Notes: generated by a model not told the origin, from the letters alone. Positions 25,600 through 38,275 are shown, counted from the first letter of the stretch. The stretch is 64,000 nucleotides of DNA from Acanthopleura granulata (GCA_016165875.1 JABBOT010000005.1:28663943-28727942), one strand, 5' to 3'. Numbers and translations: made by a program.

Positions 25600-27054
25600 G
25601 TAAGATGTGATTGATCTTTTCAGTGATGTGACATTAATTTAAGCAAATTAAACATGATTAATGATTAAAGATCACCTCCCCTGTAGAAGTCATGTAGTTT
25701 TAAAACATACTCAAACTCAAGCAGGCCTGCCAGTCTGAGATTATGCGTTCTACACACATGTAATATCCATGTTGCACCCCTTCCCCACACGTGTTCATAG
25801 TGCTCATTTTTTTTCCTATACCATACACGTAGTAGGGGCCAGCACCTTTGGTCACAAGTTGAAGACTGAGACTTCAAGCAGGGATTGAGTAACTCCTGCT
25901 TGCAAATAGATCTGGCGAAAGAAGTCGGCCACAAAACTGACTTGAAGATTGAATGCAGAACTGTTAGAATGGTCTGAAAATATGCATGATGCTTTAAAGA
26001 CTGGGCAGTCTACGCAACTATAAAACAAGGAATTTCTGTATGTTGTATATCTGTCGTTCAGTTTTCCCCATACTAACCGAACTGATTATCTGATAAACCT
26101 CACATTTGTTGAGTGTAGGCTGTTGCTTCAGGCACAATTGGAGTGTTTGTATTCCAAAAGTTGCGAATGGCCTGGACAAATTAGGTAGTGATGGAGTCTC
26201 AGAAATGAGACTGCAGTGGTAATGTAAAATCCTGGGATTATGTTAATAGTTTTAGCAAAAGTAATCATAAATTTGGAAACCATTGAAAGTAATTTCTGAA
26301 GAGGCCTAAGATAATTTTTTGCGAGAACACAAGGTTCCTGAGTAACTTGTGATATCACCTAAATGGATTTTAAAATGTGTACCCCTTTTCTTGGAAAGTA
26401 AGAAGTCTCTGTAACATTGATATTCGTATAAATGTCGAAATGGTTTTGAAAAAACAACAGCTTAGCACAGTTTCTAAAGTCTCCCTTGCCTGCTTTGGTC
26501 CTGATGAAGTGTTGTTATCCATTTATGCCTTCTAGTAATACAGTGGCACATACTCTTCGAATCTTTGCCAACACTTAAATGTGCCGGTACTGATTTTCAG
26601 CAAAGTAACATGTACATGTATATGGTCTATGTACAGTATATTAGGAAGCATCCCCATATATACTTTGTTTTTGTTTCACTTTTCATGATCGGAAAATTAT
26701 CCCAAAATGAATGGTGGAAGCTTCATTTGTTTAAGCGGTCAGAGATAGCGAATAAAAGCCAATAATTTGAAATGCCTGCTCGGTATTTCATTCAGGATTT
26801 CTTCAAAAGTAGCTGACAAAAGTCTGTGTCAGCTAAGGTAACACTGATAATGGGCACACCTCGGGAGCGCTTTGAATGAGGGGTGAGTGAGGGAAAGAAT
26901 GAGGGTTTGAGGGAGGGATAACATATATGTAGGTGCACACCGTTAACAGCAACAACAACATGTAGGCTTACATGTACATGAACAGTTTATGGAGAACTAC
27001 AGTGGAGATTGAACGAGACTAGATGCTGTGTTTCCGTTATATATATTATTGGTA

Positions 27055-27335
27055 GACATCCACAGACCACTGTTCGCAACAATCCCACAGACTCACCTCA
27101 CACATAGACAGACTGCTGTTCACGACAATCCCACAGACTCACCTCACACATACACAGACTGCTGTTCACAACAATCCCACAGACTCACCTCACACATAGA
27201 CAGACCGCTGTTCACAACAATCCCACAGACTCACCTCACACATACACAGACCACTGTTCACGACAATCCCACAGACTCACCTCACACATACACAGACCGC
27301 TGTTCACAACAATCCCACAATCTCACCTCACACTG
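27055..27335 (+). repeat. 46-bp minisatellite, about 6 copies
   Basis: The phrase ACTCACCTCACACATA recurs at 27091, 27137, 27183, 27229 and 27275, with a final variant at 27321, an exact 46-bp period. It lies in PMVK intron 2. A 113-codon open frame across it is a by-product of the repeat. Confidence 0.95.
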
Positions 27336-28001
27336 CATTATTTTACATCAGTTTAGTCTTCATGTATAAACCTTCTAAATATGTGAACATAAATATCACG
27401 TTATGAAAAATTCTTGTAGAATGAAGGTGTGTATTTATTGCATAAAATGAGAGGGGCGATGTTTACAGATACTCCACATTTACATCAAACATATTTTAAG
27501 CTCTGCTGCATTTTGAAGGTGTTGTAGCATACAGACAGACTACATGCAGTCTTTGAAGTATTTGGTACTAAATTTCATGAGTAAACTCTGAAACTGCCTA
27601 CGTGTATTTTCCCTTGTGGTATACATATGTAGAAAACCCAAAATGACACAGATTTGTGTTCTCACTCATGTAGCTGTGTTGATAATATTAGGAGTTATCA
27701 CAAAACAGTAAGTTTACTGGGGGCTATCCGGTTTCCTCCCACCTCCTGTTTGGTGTTGGGTTTAATTTACATGTTGAACTGAAGTTTTGCATTCTTCACT
27801 GTTCTACACACAAGCCTCTGCCATGCTGTAGTGCCAGATCTACAGGTTAAGTTTATTACTTGTAATTAGTCACTGAAGTCTGTCAATTTCAAAGCATCAT
27901 TTTGGCCTTGAGCCTCCTGGAAGGTGCATGTATTAAGCTGTGAAGTAGTCAATCCTTGTAGAACACTAATTAACCTTGACATCTTTGCATTTTTGTCATA
28001 G

Positions 28002-28290
28002 GATCATGACTTAGACTTCCAGAAATTACTGGACGCATCAGCCTACAAGGAAAGATACCGTGCTGACATGATTGCCTGGGGGGAAGAAAAACGCAAGCAA
28101 GATCCTGGTTATTTCTGTCACTTGGCTACAAGTGGGAAAGGATCTGAGAAACCTGTGTGGATTATCAGTGATGCACGTAGGAAATCAGATCTGGATTATT
28201 TCCGACAGCATTTTCCCAAAGAAACAGTCACAGTTCGAATAACTGCTGATCTTGCCATGCGAGAAAAAAGAGGTTTTGTTTTTGCTGCCG
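28002..28290 (+). CDS. PMVK: PMVK exon 3
   Basis: The exon follows TTTTGTCATAG and ends at donor GTAAGT after one base of a glycine codon. It encodes about 96 residues, including MIAWGEEKRKQDPGYFCH and VWIISDARRKSDLDYF. These are the conserved core of the enzyme: the W-G-E-E-K-R region and the SD-RR segment involved in substrate binding. It is the largest of the four PMVK exons. Confidence 0.95.
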
Positions 28291-28357
28291 GTAAGTACAT
28301 GTGCATGTAGTTTAGGGAAACCAATTCTGTTATACTGCATTTATTATGACCTTTTCA

Positions 28358-28530
28358 GGGGCCTCTTTGGCTCAGGTGGTTAGCTTGCTAGCTCAGCGTA
28401 ATGACCCAGGAGCTTCTCACCAATACAGTCTCTGTGAGTTCAAGTCCAGCTGTCTTCCTCTCTGGCCATACGTGGTCTGCCAGCAACCTGCGGAGGGTCC
28501 TGGGTTGCCCCGTCCAAAATGTAAAAGCCA
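28358..28530 (+). mobile_element. tRNA-derived SINE, partial
   Basis: Begins GGCCTCTTTGGCTCAGGTGG with an A-box (TGGCTCAGGTGG). It has a B-box-like GAGTTCAAGTCC near 28435-28447 and the central motif CCAGCAACCTGCGGAGGGTC. It lies just downstream of PMVK exon 3, inside intron 3. The 3' tail typical of the family is not obvious, so the copy is probably truncated. Confidence 0.65.
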
Positions 28531-29935
28531 GGACCAGGTTGTGGATGCAAGCCGCCAACCCTGGGTTAAATCTGCAAACCCTGGGTTCACTTATACCATA
28601 GGTCAAATTTTCGTTGCTCAAAGCGATGTTATAATACACATAACATTATATCGCTTGTCGCACTGCGGAACAGAGGAGAGCTGTCAATCAGCTGTCTACA
28701 CCAGTGTAGTAGTTACATGTAATCTGTAAACTGGCAAGAAGCCAATGTTCCTGAAATTTTGAGGGATTAAATTAGTTACATAATGGGGTACAATTATAAA
28801 CAAATCGAATTTATTGTAAAATTAGGCTATGTTCTAAATATAGGCATGAACAACCCATTACAGTTTACATGTATTTTTCTACCTTGGCTATAGTCTGGTA
28901 GTGCACACTGGAACTTTACATGCCTACAACCTTTGACCTCCCCAGTCTTGGAAATGTGCCAATCATAACTACAGACATAAACAATGCAGCCATTTATCCG
29001 TGGGTTAGTTAACACTACATGTGTGTCTGACCCATGGTTCAGCAACACAGTTTTAACCTGGTGTTAGCTAACCCTGGGATAAGACATCTAACCTCGGGTT
29101 ATTGCTATCTCAACAATTGTAGCATAAAGTTCACACTCGGTGGAACAACCTGGTGCTGTCGTGGTAAGCAGAACATTTAACATGTTGTCTTGAAATATTT
29201 TACTACCCAAGTCTCATAAGATCTCGAACATTTGTTATGCCTCAAAATGCCTTTTCCTATGTGGAAAATGTGGTAAGGTCTGTGATTTATACTCATAAAA
29301 TCTCATATGAGAAATAGACAAGAAAAACAAAACCTCACCTCAACTCACTTGAAACTCATATGAGAGGGTGAAGAATCTGATGAGAAACGTAAAAGAGGAC
29401 AAATGAGTCTTTTTGGTACGAGGTGCATGTACAAATGTATGTTTTTGTAAGGTAGGGGACATGCATCTAAACAGTCTGTTTCGTTTTCACAGTAATCTTG
29501 GTTTAATGTCAGGTGACCTGTTTTGTTAGTTTAAGTTACATGGACAGATTTCATGGAAATACAGATAAGGAGAAAAAAATGAGCATTCACATTATGATCA
29601 AGATTACACCAAAAAAGGTCCATAAAGCACATCTTACAGTCTCAAGTCTGCTCTGCTCAGTCAGAAACATCTTTTAAGATCCTTTTTGGTTTGAACTAGT
29701 AGAATTTGATTGCTAGGGTCTATATTAGTACCTCTTTAAATGTTAGTGTACATTTTCTGTTGGGCAACATTATGATGCAGCTCACTATCTGGTAGACTGT
29801 ACACGTATGCAAATTTTGGGGGGGGGGGGGTTATGGTAAAAGTGCAGACTACATCTTAAAGTTGAATTGCCGTCAGGGAAACATAGCCCATTGCAATTGT
29901 CATTAAACAGTGAAATTTGTGTTTTCCTCTCCTAG

Positions 29936-30066
29936 GTGTGGATGATGCAGAGTCTGAATGTGGATTAGATGAAGGCGTGGAGTGGGATGAGGTCATAGAC
30001 AACAACGGAGGACTAAGCAACCTGGACCAACACTTAGACAGACTTTTACACAAATGGTGCTCATAA
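29936..30066 (+). CDS. PMVK: PMVK exon 4 (terminal)
   Basis: Acceptor CTCTCCTAG is followed by an open frame beginning VDDAESECGLDEGVEWDEV and ending ...LLHKWCS at TAA (30064-30066). VDDAESECGLD is a hallmark of animal PMVK near the C-terminus. The human protein ends in a peroxisomal-type SRL tripeptide. Here the end is WCS, so that signal is absent. Confidence 0.93.
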
Positions 30067-33000
30067 TCAGTACTACATGTCAGGGGTTTGTAGAAGTCGT
30101 CTAGACTAACTGGTATTCGGTTGGCCGATTGAATAAGAAACTCGGTACATGGTCATATTTATTCAATTTATGTTGTTTTGGGGTAGAAATGTTGTAAATT
30201 TTACATAAATTCAGTTTGAACATCTCAAAAATCCTGAAGCTCATGACGACTTATCTCCCTTCTGTGGAAATCTCAGTGATCAACTGCGTTGTTTTAGACT
30301 TGAGGTGGAATTTTTTTGGCATCAAAGGGATGTGTAAAATCAAACATGAAGAACAATAGGATTTTTTGGTTTTTTTCAACCAATCCTCGCAAATAAGGTT
30401 GACCTACTTCCATGATTCCAGATAGTTCGGTTTTGACTTTACTGTAACGAGACTTGACCACAAGCGCACGCAGTCTGGATGGTTCCTTGCCTGCTGACAA
30501 CTGCATTTCATGCCTGTTATCAATTAGTAATATCACACAGTTCGAAGATCTGCTGGAGTTCATATCTAGGCACTTATAATTACTTCATTTATTGAGGAAG
30601 GGTTAAGAACAAAAATATTCAATTACGGTACCTTAAATTAAGGCTGGTCGAAACAAATAAATATTCATTTTCTATTGAAGAAAAATTCAATTTCCTCCTC
30701 TGAGTAGTGGTCGATTGATGGGAAAATGACTTCTGTGAATCCTTGTATATGTGGTTTATGGTTACCAATTTATAAGTTGGGAGGAAGTCAAAATCAGTAA
30801 AAAATTCACTGTGGAAAGAAATATATATTTTTAGTCATTGAAATAAGAAAAAAGAACTTGATACATGTATGTATTGGCAGCTTTTGGTTGTCCAGTGCCT
30901 GTAAGGATGGGGAATTTTGTGAATAATAACCATCTGCCTACACAAGGAGGCTTTGGAATTTTCAGTAGGCACTTTTAAGATGTGCACAGTATCTTCAGTT
31001 TGTACCTCAGTTAATTTTGAATTTCATGTATGTATTTTTATTGACGGCCAATTTTTGAAACCTTTTCACATGTTGTTATGCATGTACAGGGTGTGTTCCT
31101 GTATCTTCAATTCCTCCTGCAGTATAAAGCAACGCAAGCTTACGAGACCAACACCTTTGTAGTGGACACATTCATGCGCACAGCATGTGTGGTAATGCTG
31201 GACTTAGCATTCTAGTATGTCACTGTGTTATATTTGCAGGAGAAGGGGGATCTCTGTGGCCCAGTTGGCTAGCGTGCCAAGGCAGCATAATGACCCAGGT
31301 GGCTCTCACCATAGCAGTCACTGCGAGTTAAAATCCAGCACATGTTGGCTTCCTTTACACCACCAGCCACCTACGAATGGTCGTGAGTTTCCTCCCTCCA
31401 TAATGCTGGCCTACATTGTGTAATACTGAAATATTTTTAAGTATGGCGTAAAGCACCAATCAAACAAATAAATAGATATATTTGCAGGAAGCACTTTTGG
31501 CTTTGCAGCATACAGAACAAGTGTACATGTGTAGCTCCTGTCATATCATCAGTATCCAATAAAAACAGTTACAGCAGTGTTTAGGTGGATGTTAAAGGTG
31601 ACACCTTATAAACTACTGCATGAATTTAGCTTAGGTTGTGCATACATGCAAAGCATAATATCATGAAGGGATTGTTCATGCCCTATATGCATTTTAATTA
31701 CCATAAATTATAAAATTTATTACTGGCACTTCTACCACACCCAGTTAACCCCATCTGAGGAAAGACTACATATATTTGAAAACCAGGATGTGTGGGGTAT
31801 AGCTGAATGTTAAAAGCAACTTTATAATTTTAGCACACTGATTCCTCTGTTATTTTGATTGAAAAGTTAAAACACTTGGATGTTGGTTGTTTCATTGGGC
31901 TGGAACGTTCTGTGTGCCATTTTTATCAAGGTTTCTGTAAATCCCAGTTAGTACAAGTGACAGCAACAGTGGTGCTACATGCATGCAAGGCATGTGACTT
32001 TCTTTCTTTGGTCAAATTTAGCGCCACCCTCATTTCTATACTTTTTAGTACTGTGTATGTGTCTGTGCACATCTGAAAAATGCTTGGCACGGAAAGATCA
32101 GTAAACAAATAATTGGCTGCTTTTACCACCAATATGCACACTGCTTTGTTGGGTGGGTGGGTCAGTGGTTGTTTTATTTGGGCTGCGATCTTGAAGTAAT
32201 GTCATGAATGAGGCGTAACTATATTCGTGCTTAGCAGTTGATCAGTATTTGTATTGTGAAATGCTAGTTGGTATAGGGTGATCAAAAGGCGTGATTTTTA
32301 TTCATCTTTCTCTCATAAAAGTAGGTGTGAAATTTTTTGTAGAAAAATGTTTAAATCTAATCTCTGATTTTTAGAATGTTCAAAATTGCCTAGATGTACA
32401 TGTTAGTGCTGATTATTTCAAAGTTCGTAAGGTGTACCTGAGGTACATCATCTTGTTTTATTGTTATTTTTTCGAAGTTGTGGAGGTGCAGGTAGACATA
32501 AATTTAACATAGATTGGAATCCAACTATGGCTTTGAAAATTACGAAAAGCCCTGTAGTTGACAGGAACTTTCCTCCATGCTGGCCTGTATTCTGTTTATA
32601 TAGTTGATTGTATACAGTGCCCCCCCCCCTTTTTAGCTCGGAAAAGTATTTATTGTGTGTTTTGATTTTCCGCGCTTTTTAACGTTAAATAACAATATTG
32701 GACGTTTCTGTAGTCGGGAGTATTATAATCATAATAATATAATCTGATATATAATCAGAATCTGTTGATAATTATTTTGTTATCTCCATTATCATCCTCT
32801 TATGTTATTATTCTTATATGAGACGTATTTTTTGAGTCATATGTGTCGACTTGTGGATTGAGAACAATCAGTAGAATTGGCAGATAAACACATTTACATT
32901 CATGTATTATATATGCGGTATTCTCATGTACATGTATCTGAGCGATGACTTGTTTGCATAAATAGCATACAGAGTTATCCTTTGTGCATGTATGTCAGAA

Positions 33001-33860
33001 TTATCCTATCTGTATCTTCATTACAATGTAAAATAAATCCGCATGAATTGATATGATTTATTTTTTTGTCTGAAAGATATGTATTTGTTTTCTAATGTCA
33101 ATCCCTTTCTAAAATTCTAAAACTTTCTAGAACGCCTTGGAAGCCAAATTTCACATTTTGCCTTGTGTTGCCCAAAATATTGATCAAATATGGCCATGTG
33201 TATATATATTCTAAAAGCCAAACAATGGCTGATTTCAGAAAAAGCTCTTAAAATATACCTGACGTATATGTAAATCAAAATAAAAAGAAAGTTTGAAAAG
33301 AAAAATGGAAAATGCTATATATTCCTGCCAATTTTCAAAATTTGCAAATTTTCCTTGCCAAAGTGGATAATCAACTATTTCAAGTAAAAAACGGTTGCAC
33401 AGATTTTTAATATTCGATTTAGATTACTTTCAGTGATATTTACAGTTAAAACTGGAAAAAATTTTTTAAAATTTCCAAATCTTTGATATTCCTGTACTAA
33501 TATCTTTAAAACTAGCAAAGATAACAAAATTTGTGGGACCGTTTTTTAGCTTAGATATTTAGCTACAAGTTCGCCAAGTTCCATACCATTATGTTGAAAA
33601 AGCAACGAGAAATAAAAGTATTTCACCACACAACCGTCTCACAAACTGAATGGGAGAAAAAGACAGAAATGTCTGGAGTGAATCGGGTCATTCATTCATT
33701 TGCACATTAATTTTAATCAAGAATCGTCACGCCTCGATCCAGTTAAAAATGTAAACATTTAAACCTGCTTATGTTAAATTTTAAAACTCATTATGCTCCA
33801 TGAAAGCATGAATAGATGTGTTGACAGTTCTGAGCAAAACCTGCTAGAAGGTGTTTATAA
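30067..33860. other. PMVK 3' flank, no further gene seen
   Basis: Apart from the SINE at 31240-31474 this is AT-rich noncoding DNA, with poly-C at 32620-32630 and several AATAAA-type words (for example near 31560 and 33030). The PMVK 3' UTR must start here but its end cannot be fixed. Confidence 0.45.
31240..31474 (+). mobile_element. tRNA-derived SINE with molluscan-type tail
   Basis: The head GGATCTCTGTGGCCCAGTTG carries an A-box. GCGAGTTAAAATCC is a decayed B-box. The centre has CCACCTACGAATGGTCGTGA and TTTCCTCCCTCCATAATGCT. The tail is AAGTATGGCGTAAAGCACCA followed by ATCAAACAAATAAATA. The tail strongly resembles SINE 3' ends that I know from bivalves and gastropods, which is one reason for placing the window in a mollusc. 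Confidence 0.75.
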
Positions 33861-33879
33861 ACCCCTCTCCCAATGGCAC

Positions 33880-34830
33880 CGCCCGATGAGGTGCTTAAGG
33901 CTGTTGTTTTAGTGCAAATCACATTGCTCTTGCACCAACAGTTTAAGCGGCAGAGGAAAGCACATTACATATAAACCCAGTGGAAGACCTCGAAGCTCAC
34001 CACAATGATCAGAATCCATAAGAACGAAATTTCAATGGCTATTTTTTTCCTTTTGTTTTCCTTAAGGGCTACTCCTACGCAGTTTGAAACGACAAACCGA
34101 ATAGTTTAAGCACTAATGGTTTAAGCTGCAGAACAAAGCATACCATATAAACACATTACATATAAACCCATTGGAAGACATCGCAAGCTAACCACAACGA
34201 CCAGACTCCGTGAGAACGAAATTCTGATTGGATAATTTTGATTTCAATTTTTTTTTATATACAAATGCTTTTCCTTTTGCAGTTTGTTTCGACAAACCGA
34301 AAGGTGCAAACGGGATCGCTCTAGTGCCAATATCTCAGGCTGCAGAGGAAGCAAATTATCAACACATTACATTTAAACCCACTGGAAGACATAACTGGCC
34401 ACAATGACCAGTGTCAGTAAGAACGCAATTATCAGTGGGTAAATTTTTCCAATTATTTCTCCCAATGGTCCATTCCTACAGTTTGTAACGACAAACCAAA
34501 TGGTGCAAACTGCATTGCATGCTCTATCACCAATATTTAAAGCTGGGGAGGAAAGTGTATCATGAATACATAACACAAAAACCCACTGGAAAACATTGTA
34601 GCTCACCCCAATCACCACTCCATAAGAACGAAATTGTCAACTGGTAATTTTTTAGTAAAAGGCCAATTCCTACGCAGTGCAAACCGCATTTCGCTAGCAC
34701 CAGCAGTTGGGGCCAACAACACATTACATACAAGCACACTGGAAGACATTGTAGCCAATCCCAATGACCAGAGTCCGTTAGAACGAAGTTCTCATTGGGT
34801 AATTTTTTTTCAGGCCCACGAGATCTACGC
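33880..34830. repeat. Five-copy diverged tandem repeat, about 200-bp period
   Basis: The phrase CCRTRAGAACGAAATT recurs at about 34016, 34208, 34414, 34620 and 34775. Associated landmarks are ACACATTACATATAAACCCA, GGAAGACAT and CGACAAACCGAA. Copies differ at many sites, so the array is old. It ends about 1.5 kb before the viral element. Confidence 0.85.
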
Positions 34831-35555
34831 AGATCGCCAGTCAACGTCCAATGGCTATCTGTCCGACTTGTGTAAAAATAAATGAACTTTAAAATTCGTT
34901 TTTGCCTTGCATATTTACAGAAATTTGATAATGTTCAGCTGAAGTGACATCTCATTATAGTTATATGTTTAATTTTTTCTTTTGAATTTGTCTGCTCTAT
35001 TTTCCACTAAATATGTTGCACGTATTGAATATTGTTGATAAATTTACTTGAATATATTACTTCGATAGCAATATATTTTGTTTTTGATGTTGTCAATCAT
35101 CACTACTTGGACAGGAAAATACCGAATGGTCTTTCATATGGTGCATACAAATTTCGCCTTGTAGCATTGGTTGAATCCAGGGTGCTGTGTGATGATTTCA
35201 ATGAACCTCACCAGTTATTACTGCAAAAAAGAGTATGTCAAGGATATTCCATCAAAGGACTTCACTCCACGTTTCTGAAATTTTACATTGAGTACGCCTC
35301 TCTTATTGGTAAATACGGACGTAGTGTAGGTTCTGTGTATCTGTGTCTGTATATGTGTATATATATGTACATCTATATGTATGTGTATGTGTGTGTGAAC
35401 GCACGAATACGAATATAATACATATGGAATGGATATATGCATGTGCACATACGAATATTGAAATATTGTTACTTTATTATTATTAACGACACAGACGTAA
35501 AACATACAAATTTGTGCTATACTTGTATATTCAATTAGTACCTATATTTGTACCT

Positions 35556-35928
35556 GTACCATAATTCTTTCGAATGATATCCTTCCCCTTGCCTCTCCGT
35601 TAGGACCCATATTTTTGTTCTGATGTATCTATTACTCTTCCTCTGTACATAATCCTTCAGTCTGAGAACGAGAACTTTCCTGGTCGAAAATTGGTTTAAA
35701 CATGTTCTATTTAGATACGGAACAAAGTTAAGCTTTAAGCTTGTATTTTTGCTCCGTTTTCGTGCAGAAATAACACTATAAGATAGTAGTTTTGTTATTT
35801 GTTGAGAGTAGTAAAATTGTTATATGCAGAATTATGTACATAGAAAGAGTAATGGATACATCTGAACAAAAATATGGGTTCTAACGGAGCGGCAAGGAGA
35901 ATGATATCATTTGAAAGAATAATGGTCC
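35556..35928. repeat. Foldback element with 90-bp inverted arms
   Basis: The arm at about 35556-35651 (CTCCGTTAGGACCCATATTT, then TTGTTCTGATGTATCTATTA) is an imperfect reverse complement of the arm at about 35834-35928 (AATGGATACATCTGAACAAA, then AATATGGGTTCTAACGGAG). About 180 bp separate the arms. The shape is that of a small foldback or MITE-like element. It sits just left of the viral element. Confidence 0.85.
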
Positions 35929-36316
35929 AGCGATCTTCACAAATTATAATACACTGTGAACATTAACTGGCACCTAGTGTACAATAAACTGGGGTTGCCG
36001 ACATCAGGTGTACACAAAACAGACAAATCACAAAAAAAAAAAAAAATTTAAATTAAAGAATAACCAAAAAATAAATAAATAAAATAAGCCAAGAATAGCC
36101 AAAATATACACAAACAGGCAAAAACACATGCAAAAAGATACTGCTCAGATTTCAGAAAGCCCTTTCGACAGGGTGGGTGGCTCTGAAAAGAGCCTTTGGA
36201 AATGTGGTTGAGTCCGCTATGGAGAAGCCGTAATGGTCTGAAGATGCACCACGCTTTGAACAAGCGTTAGAGTATTCCGAGAGTCCGCAGAAGTCGTGAT
36301 CGCGTAGTTATGCGAC

Positions 36317-36670
36317 TTAGTTGTTGTTGTTGTTGGGTTGTTTCTCCAAGAGTCTATATTCTGTCTGCGCACGTAAAAGTCTCACATGAGCCCTTTCCAT
36401 AATGTACTGCAGTTCATTCACCTCCGCAGCGTGTAACTCGATCAATCTTCTAAACTCTGGTCGTGGCCCCGCCAGTACCTCTCATTCCAAGCTTTCGTTG
36501 TATTTTAAATAGGCGGTTTCATACTCCTTGCAAAAGTATTTCAGTCGTTTCTTCAGGAGGAAGCGCCATAACGCTAGTCCATTTGTTTCCGGATCCCCTG
36601 TACGTACCACTACGCTGTCGGTAGTTATTATCATCTCGGTGAGTGAATCCATAATCTCTCTCTCTTTCAT
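36317..36670 (-). pseudogene. Small coiled-coil protein of the viral element, one in-frame TGA
   Basis: Starting at the ATG at 36670, 62 codons (MKEREIMDSLTEMIITT...) lead to TGA at 36482-36484. The same frame then stays open for about 55 more codons, starting EVLAGPRPEFRRLIELHAAE, to TAA at 36317. The whole is rich in L, E, R and K with heptad-like spacing, so a coiled coil is likely. The in-frame continuation suggests one gene with a stop mutation rather than two genes. Downstream residues resemble the protein at 37986-38237 in style. A TATA-like CTATATAG lies at 36896-36904 on the minus strand, with a three-copy repeat between it and the start. I do not recognise the family. Confidence 0.55.
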
Positions 36671-36890
36671 CTTTTGTCGTGAAATTAACTGCTGCAGAAA
36701 TGCAGCAGAGCGACTGTACGTCTGTCTCTCCCCTTTTGTCGTGAAATCAGCTCCTGCAGAAATGCAGCAGAGTGACTGCAGCAGAGTGACTGTGCGTCTG
36801 TCTCTCGCCATTTTTTTTTTTTTTTTTTTTGTCGTGAAATCAGCTCCCGCAGAAATGCAGTAGAGTGACTGTGCGTCTGTCACTAATGCT
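36671..36890. repeat. Three-copy repeat upstream of the coiled-coil gene
   Basis: Copies of about 60-80 bp share GTCGTGAAATCAGCTCCTGC, AGAAATGCAGCAGAGTGACT and GTGCGTCTGTC. They start near 36671, 36732 and 36810. The copies differ by poly-T length and a duplicated CAGCAGAGTGACTG. They occupy the leader between the TATA-like box and the start codon at 36670. The extended 133-codon open frame through them is probably not protein. Confidence 0.8.
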
Positions 36891-36895
36891 CACAG

Positions 36896-36904
36896 ACTAT
36901 ATAG
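36896..36904 (-). promoter_or_regulatory. TATA-like box for the 36.5-kb gene
   Basis: On the minus strand CTATATAG lies about 230 nt upstream of the ATG at 36670. Spacing to the start is long because of the intervening repeats. Other small genes of this element also have TATA boxes, which makes it credible. Confidence 0.4.
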
Positions 36905-37985
36905 CAGCAGCGCGGATCTAAGCGAAAGCAGTGCTTTTGGAATTATCTAAGCGGTGATTGGTGAAGAAAAAAGTGCGCGGACGGGTGTACTCCAGGAATT
37001 ATTGTTATGAAATAAATATACCGGTGCTAGTAAACTCCGGCATCAGCATGCCAAAAAAGCGCAGCGGTCAGAGAGAGCAATTTCACCATTTCCCATTGGT
37101 TCACAGCGGTCACGTGGGCTTTCTGCATTTACAAGCATTGTGTTTTTACCGTGTCTCTTTCTTGGATGGAAATATAAGAATATAGCATTAAATATCAACT
37201 TTTATTGAGATATAATCTTAATAATTAAAAAATAGAAGTCCGTAATATACATAATTTGTCATCGTGGGTACAAAATATGAAAGAGGTAAAGAGATAATTC
37301 GTGTTTTACACTCCTAGAGAAGCACAACAGCGGATGTACGCTCTATCGGTACGAGCTGAAGGCAGGGCAAATTCTGCTGTCCTGATTGGTCGATAGTGGG
37401 CGATGTCTGAGCAGTGCTAGGAAATTTTCAATCATTATGTTTCACTATAGCATAGCTGTTTTCCTTATAGTATATTGTGCTGATATTAAAAACAATATTT
37501 CGCTCTCGCAGGGGTCATACAGTACACAGGACTATGCCAGCATATAGAGAGATATCAATAGCTTCCTTGTATCAGCTTTTAGTTTTGACATATAAATTTA
37601 ATAATTAGAAAGGATATGTACACGGTCGTAATACACATAATTTGTTTTTCTAGTATGGATGTAAATGGGAGCGTTTTATGCCGGTGAAAACCTGGTATAA
37701 TTTTGTGTATGTGCATGTATCTACATCCCTATCATAAAGTTGAAATGGGGTTGAATGTGAAGGACTAATTTTGGTTTTGTTTTACATAAAGTGGACAAAA
37801 TCACAGACATTAAAGGGAACATACATAACCCACATATATACATCGTACTTAGATTTCGAAAGTAAACCTTTCGGGAAAATTCCTTAGCCCTAACAAGGGC
37901 TGTTGGAGATGGTGGGGGTAGCTTAGCTTAGCTTAGCTCAGCTTTCATTCGGGACCGCAGCTTGGCTCTGGCAGGTATGCTTCCG
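36905..37985. other. Element intergenic DNA, no gene seen
   Basis: Contains three CCAAT/ATTGG-like words (near 36955, 37099 and 37388), a short TTAGC repeat at 37921-37943 and no convincing open frame. It may be regulatory DNA of the left part of the viral element. Confidence 0.4.
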
Positions 37986-38237
37986 TTAGGCACGTTCGGC
38001 TTTATGTAACTTTCCCCGTGCGTATTCCAATGCGGAGCGAGCCTCTTGTATCTCTATCATTTGCCTCTCTCCGAACAACCCGCCGTCGCCCGCTAAGGCT
38101 TGGTTGTGGATTTCATCCAGTTCTTTGTACCGGGCTTCCAGTCTTTCCACCCGTTTCCGCAGTGCGAAATGGAATGGTGATTCACCTTGTCTTTCCCCTT
38201 TGCCGCTTCGCATAATCCCTCGGATAAAATTCTGCAT
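37986..38237 (-). CDS. Small coiled-coil protein of the viral element, 83 aa
   Basis: The ATG at 38237 lies about 30 nt downstream of a strong TATA box, which selects it over the upstream in-frame start at 38393. The protein begins MQNFIRGIMRSGKGERQGES and is charged and helical throughout. Its C-terminal two thirds (RKRVERLEARYKELDEI, then EARSALEYARGKLHKAERA) look like a coiled coil. It has no signal peptide or membrane segment. No known Maverick family comes to mind. Its position and style suggest a relative of the broken gene at 36317-36670. It is intact, unlike most of the core genes. Confidence 0.7.
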   Translation of the reverse strand: MQNFIRGIMRSGKGERQGESPFHFALRKRVERLEARYKELDEIHNQALAGDGGLFGERQMIEIQEARSALEYARGKLHKAERA

Positions 38238-38260
38238 AATGAGTACATGTAACTGAGTTT

Positions 38261-38275
38261 CCCTTTTATATAAAT
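38261..38275 (-). promoter_or_regulatory. TATA box of the 83-aa gene
   Basis: On the minus strand the sequence TTTATATAAAAGGG is a near-ideal eukaryotic TATA element. It lies 25-38 nt before the ATG at 38237, implying a very short 5' leader. Confidence 0.75.

Noticed and set aside
27028..27369. 113-codon open frame in PMVK intron 2
   Set aside because: It is entirely a 46-bp minisatellite read across; the period is not a multiple of three and there is no protein pattern.
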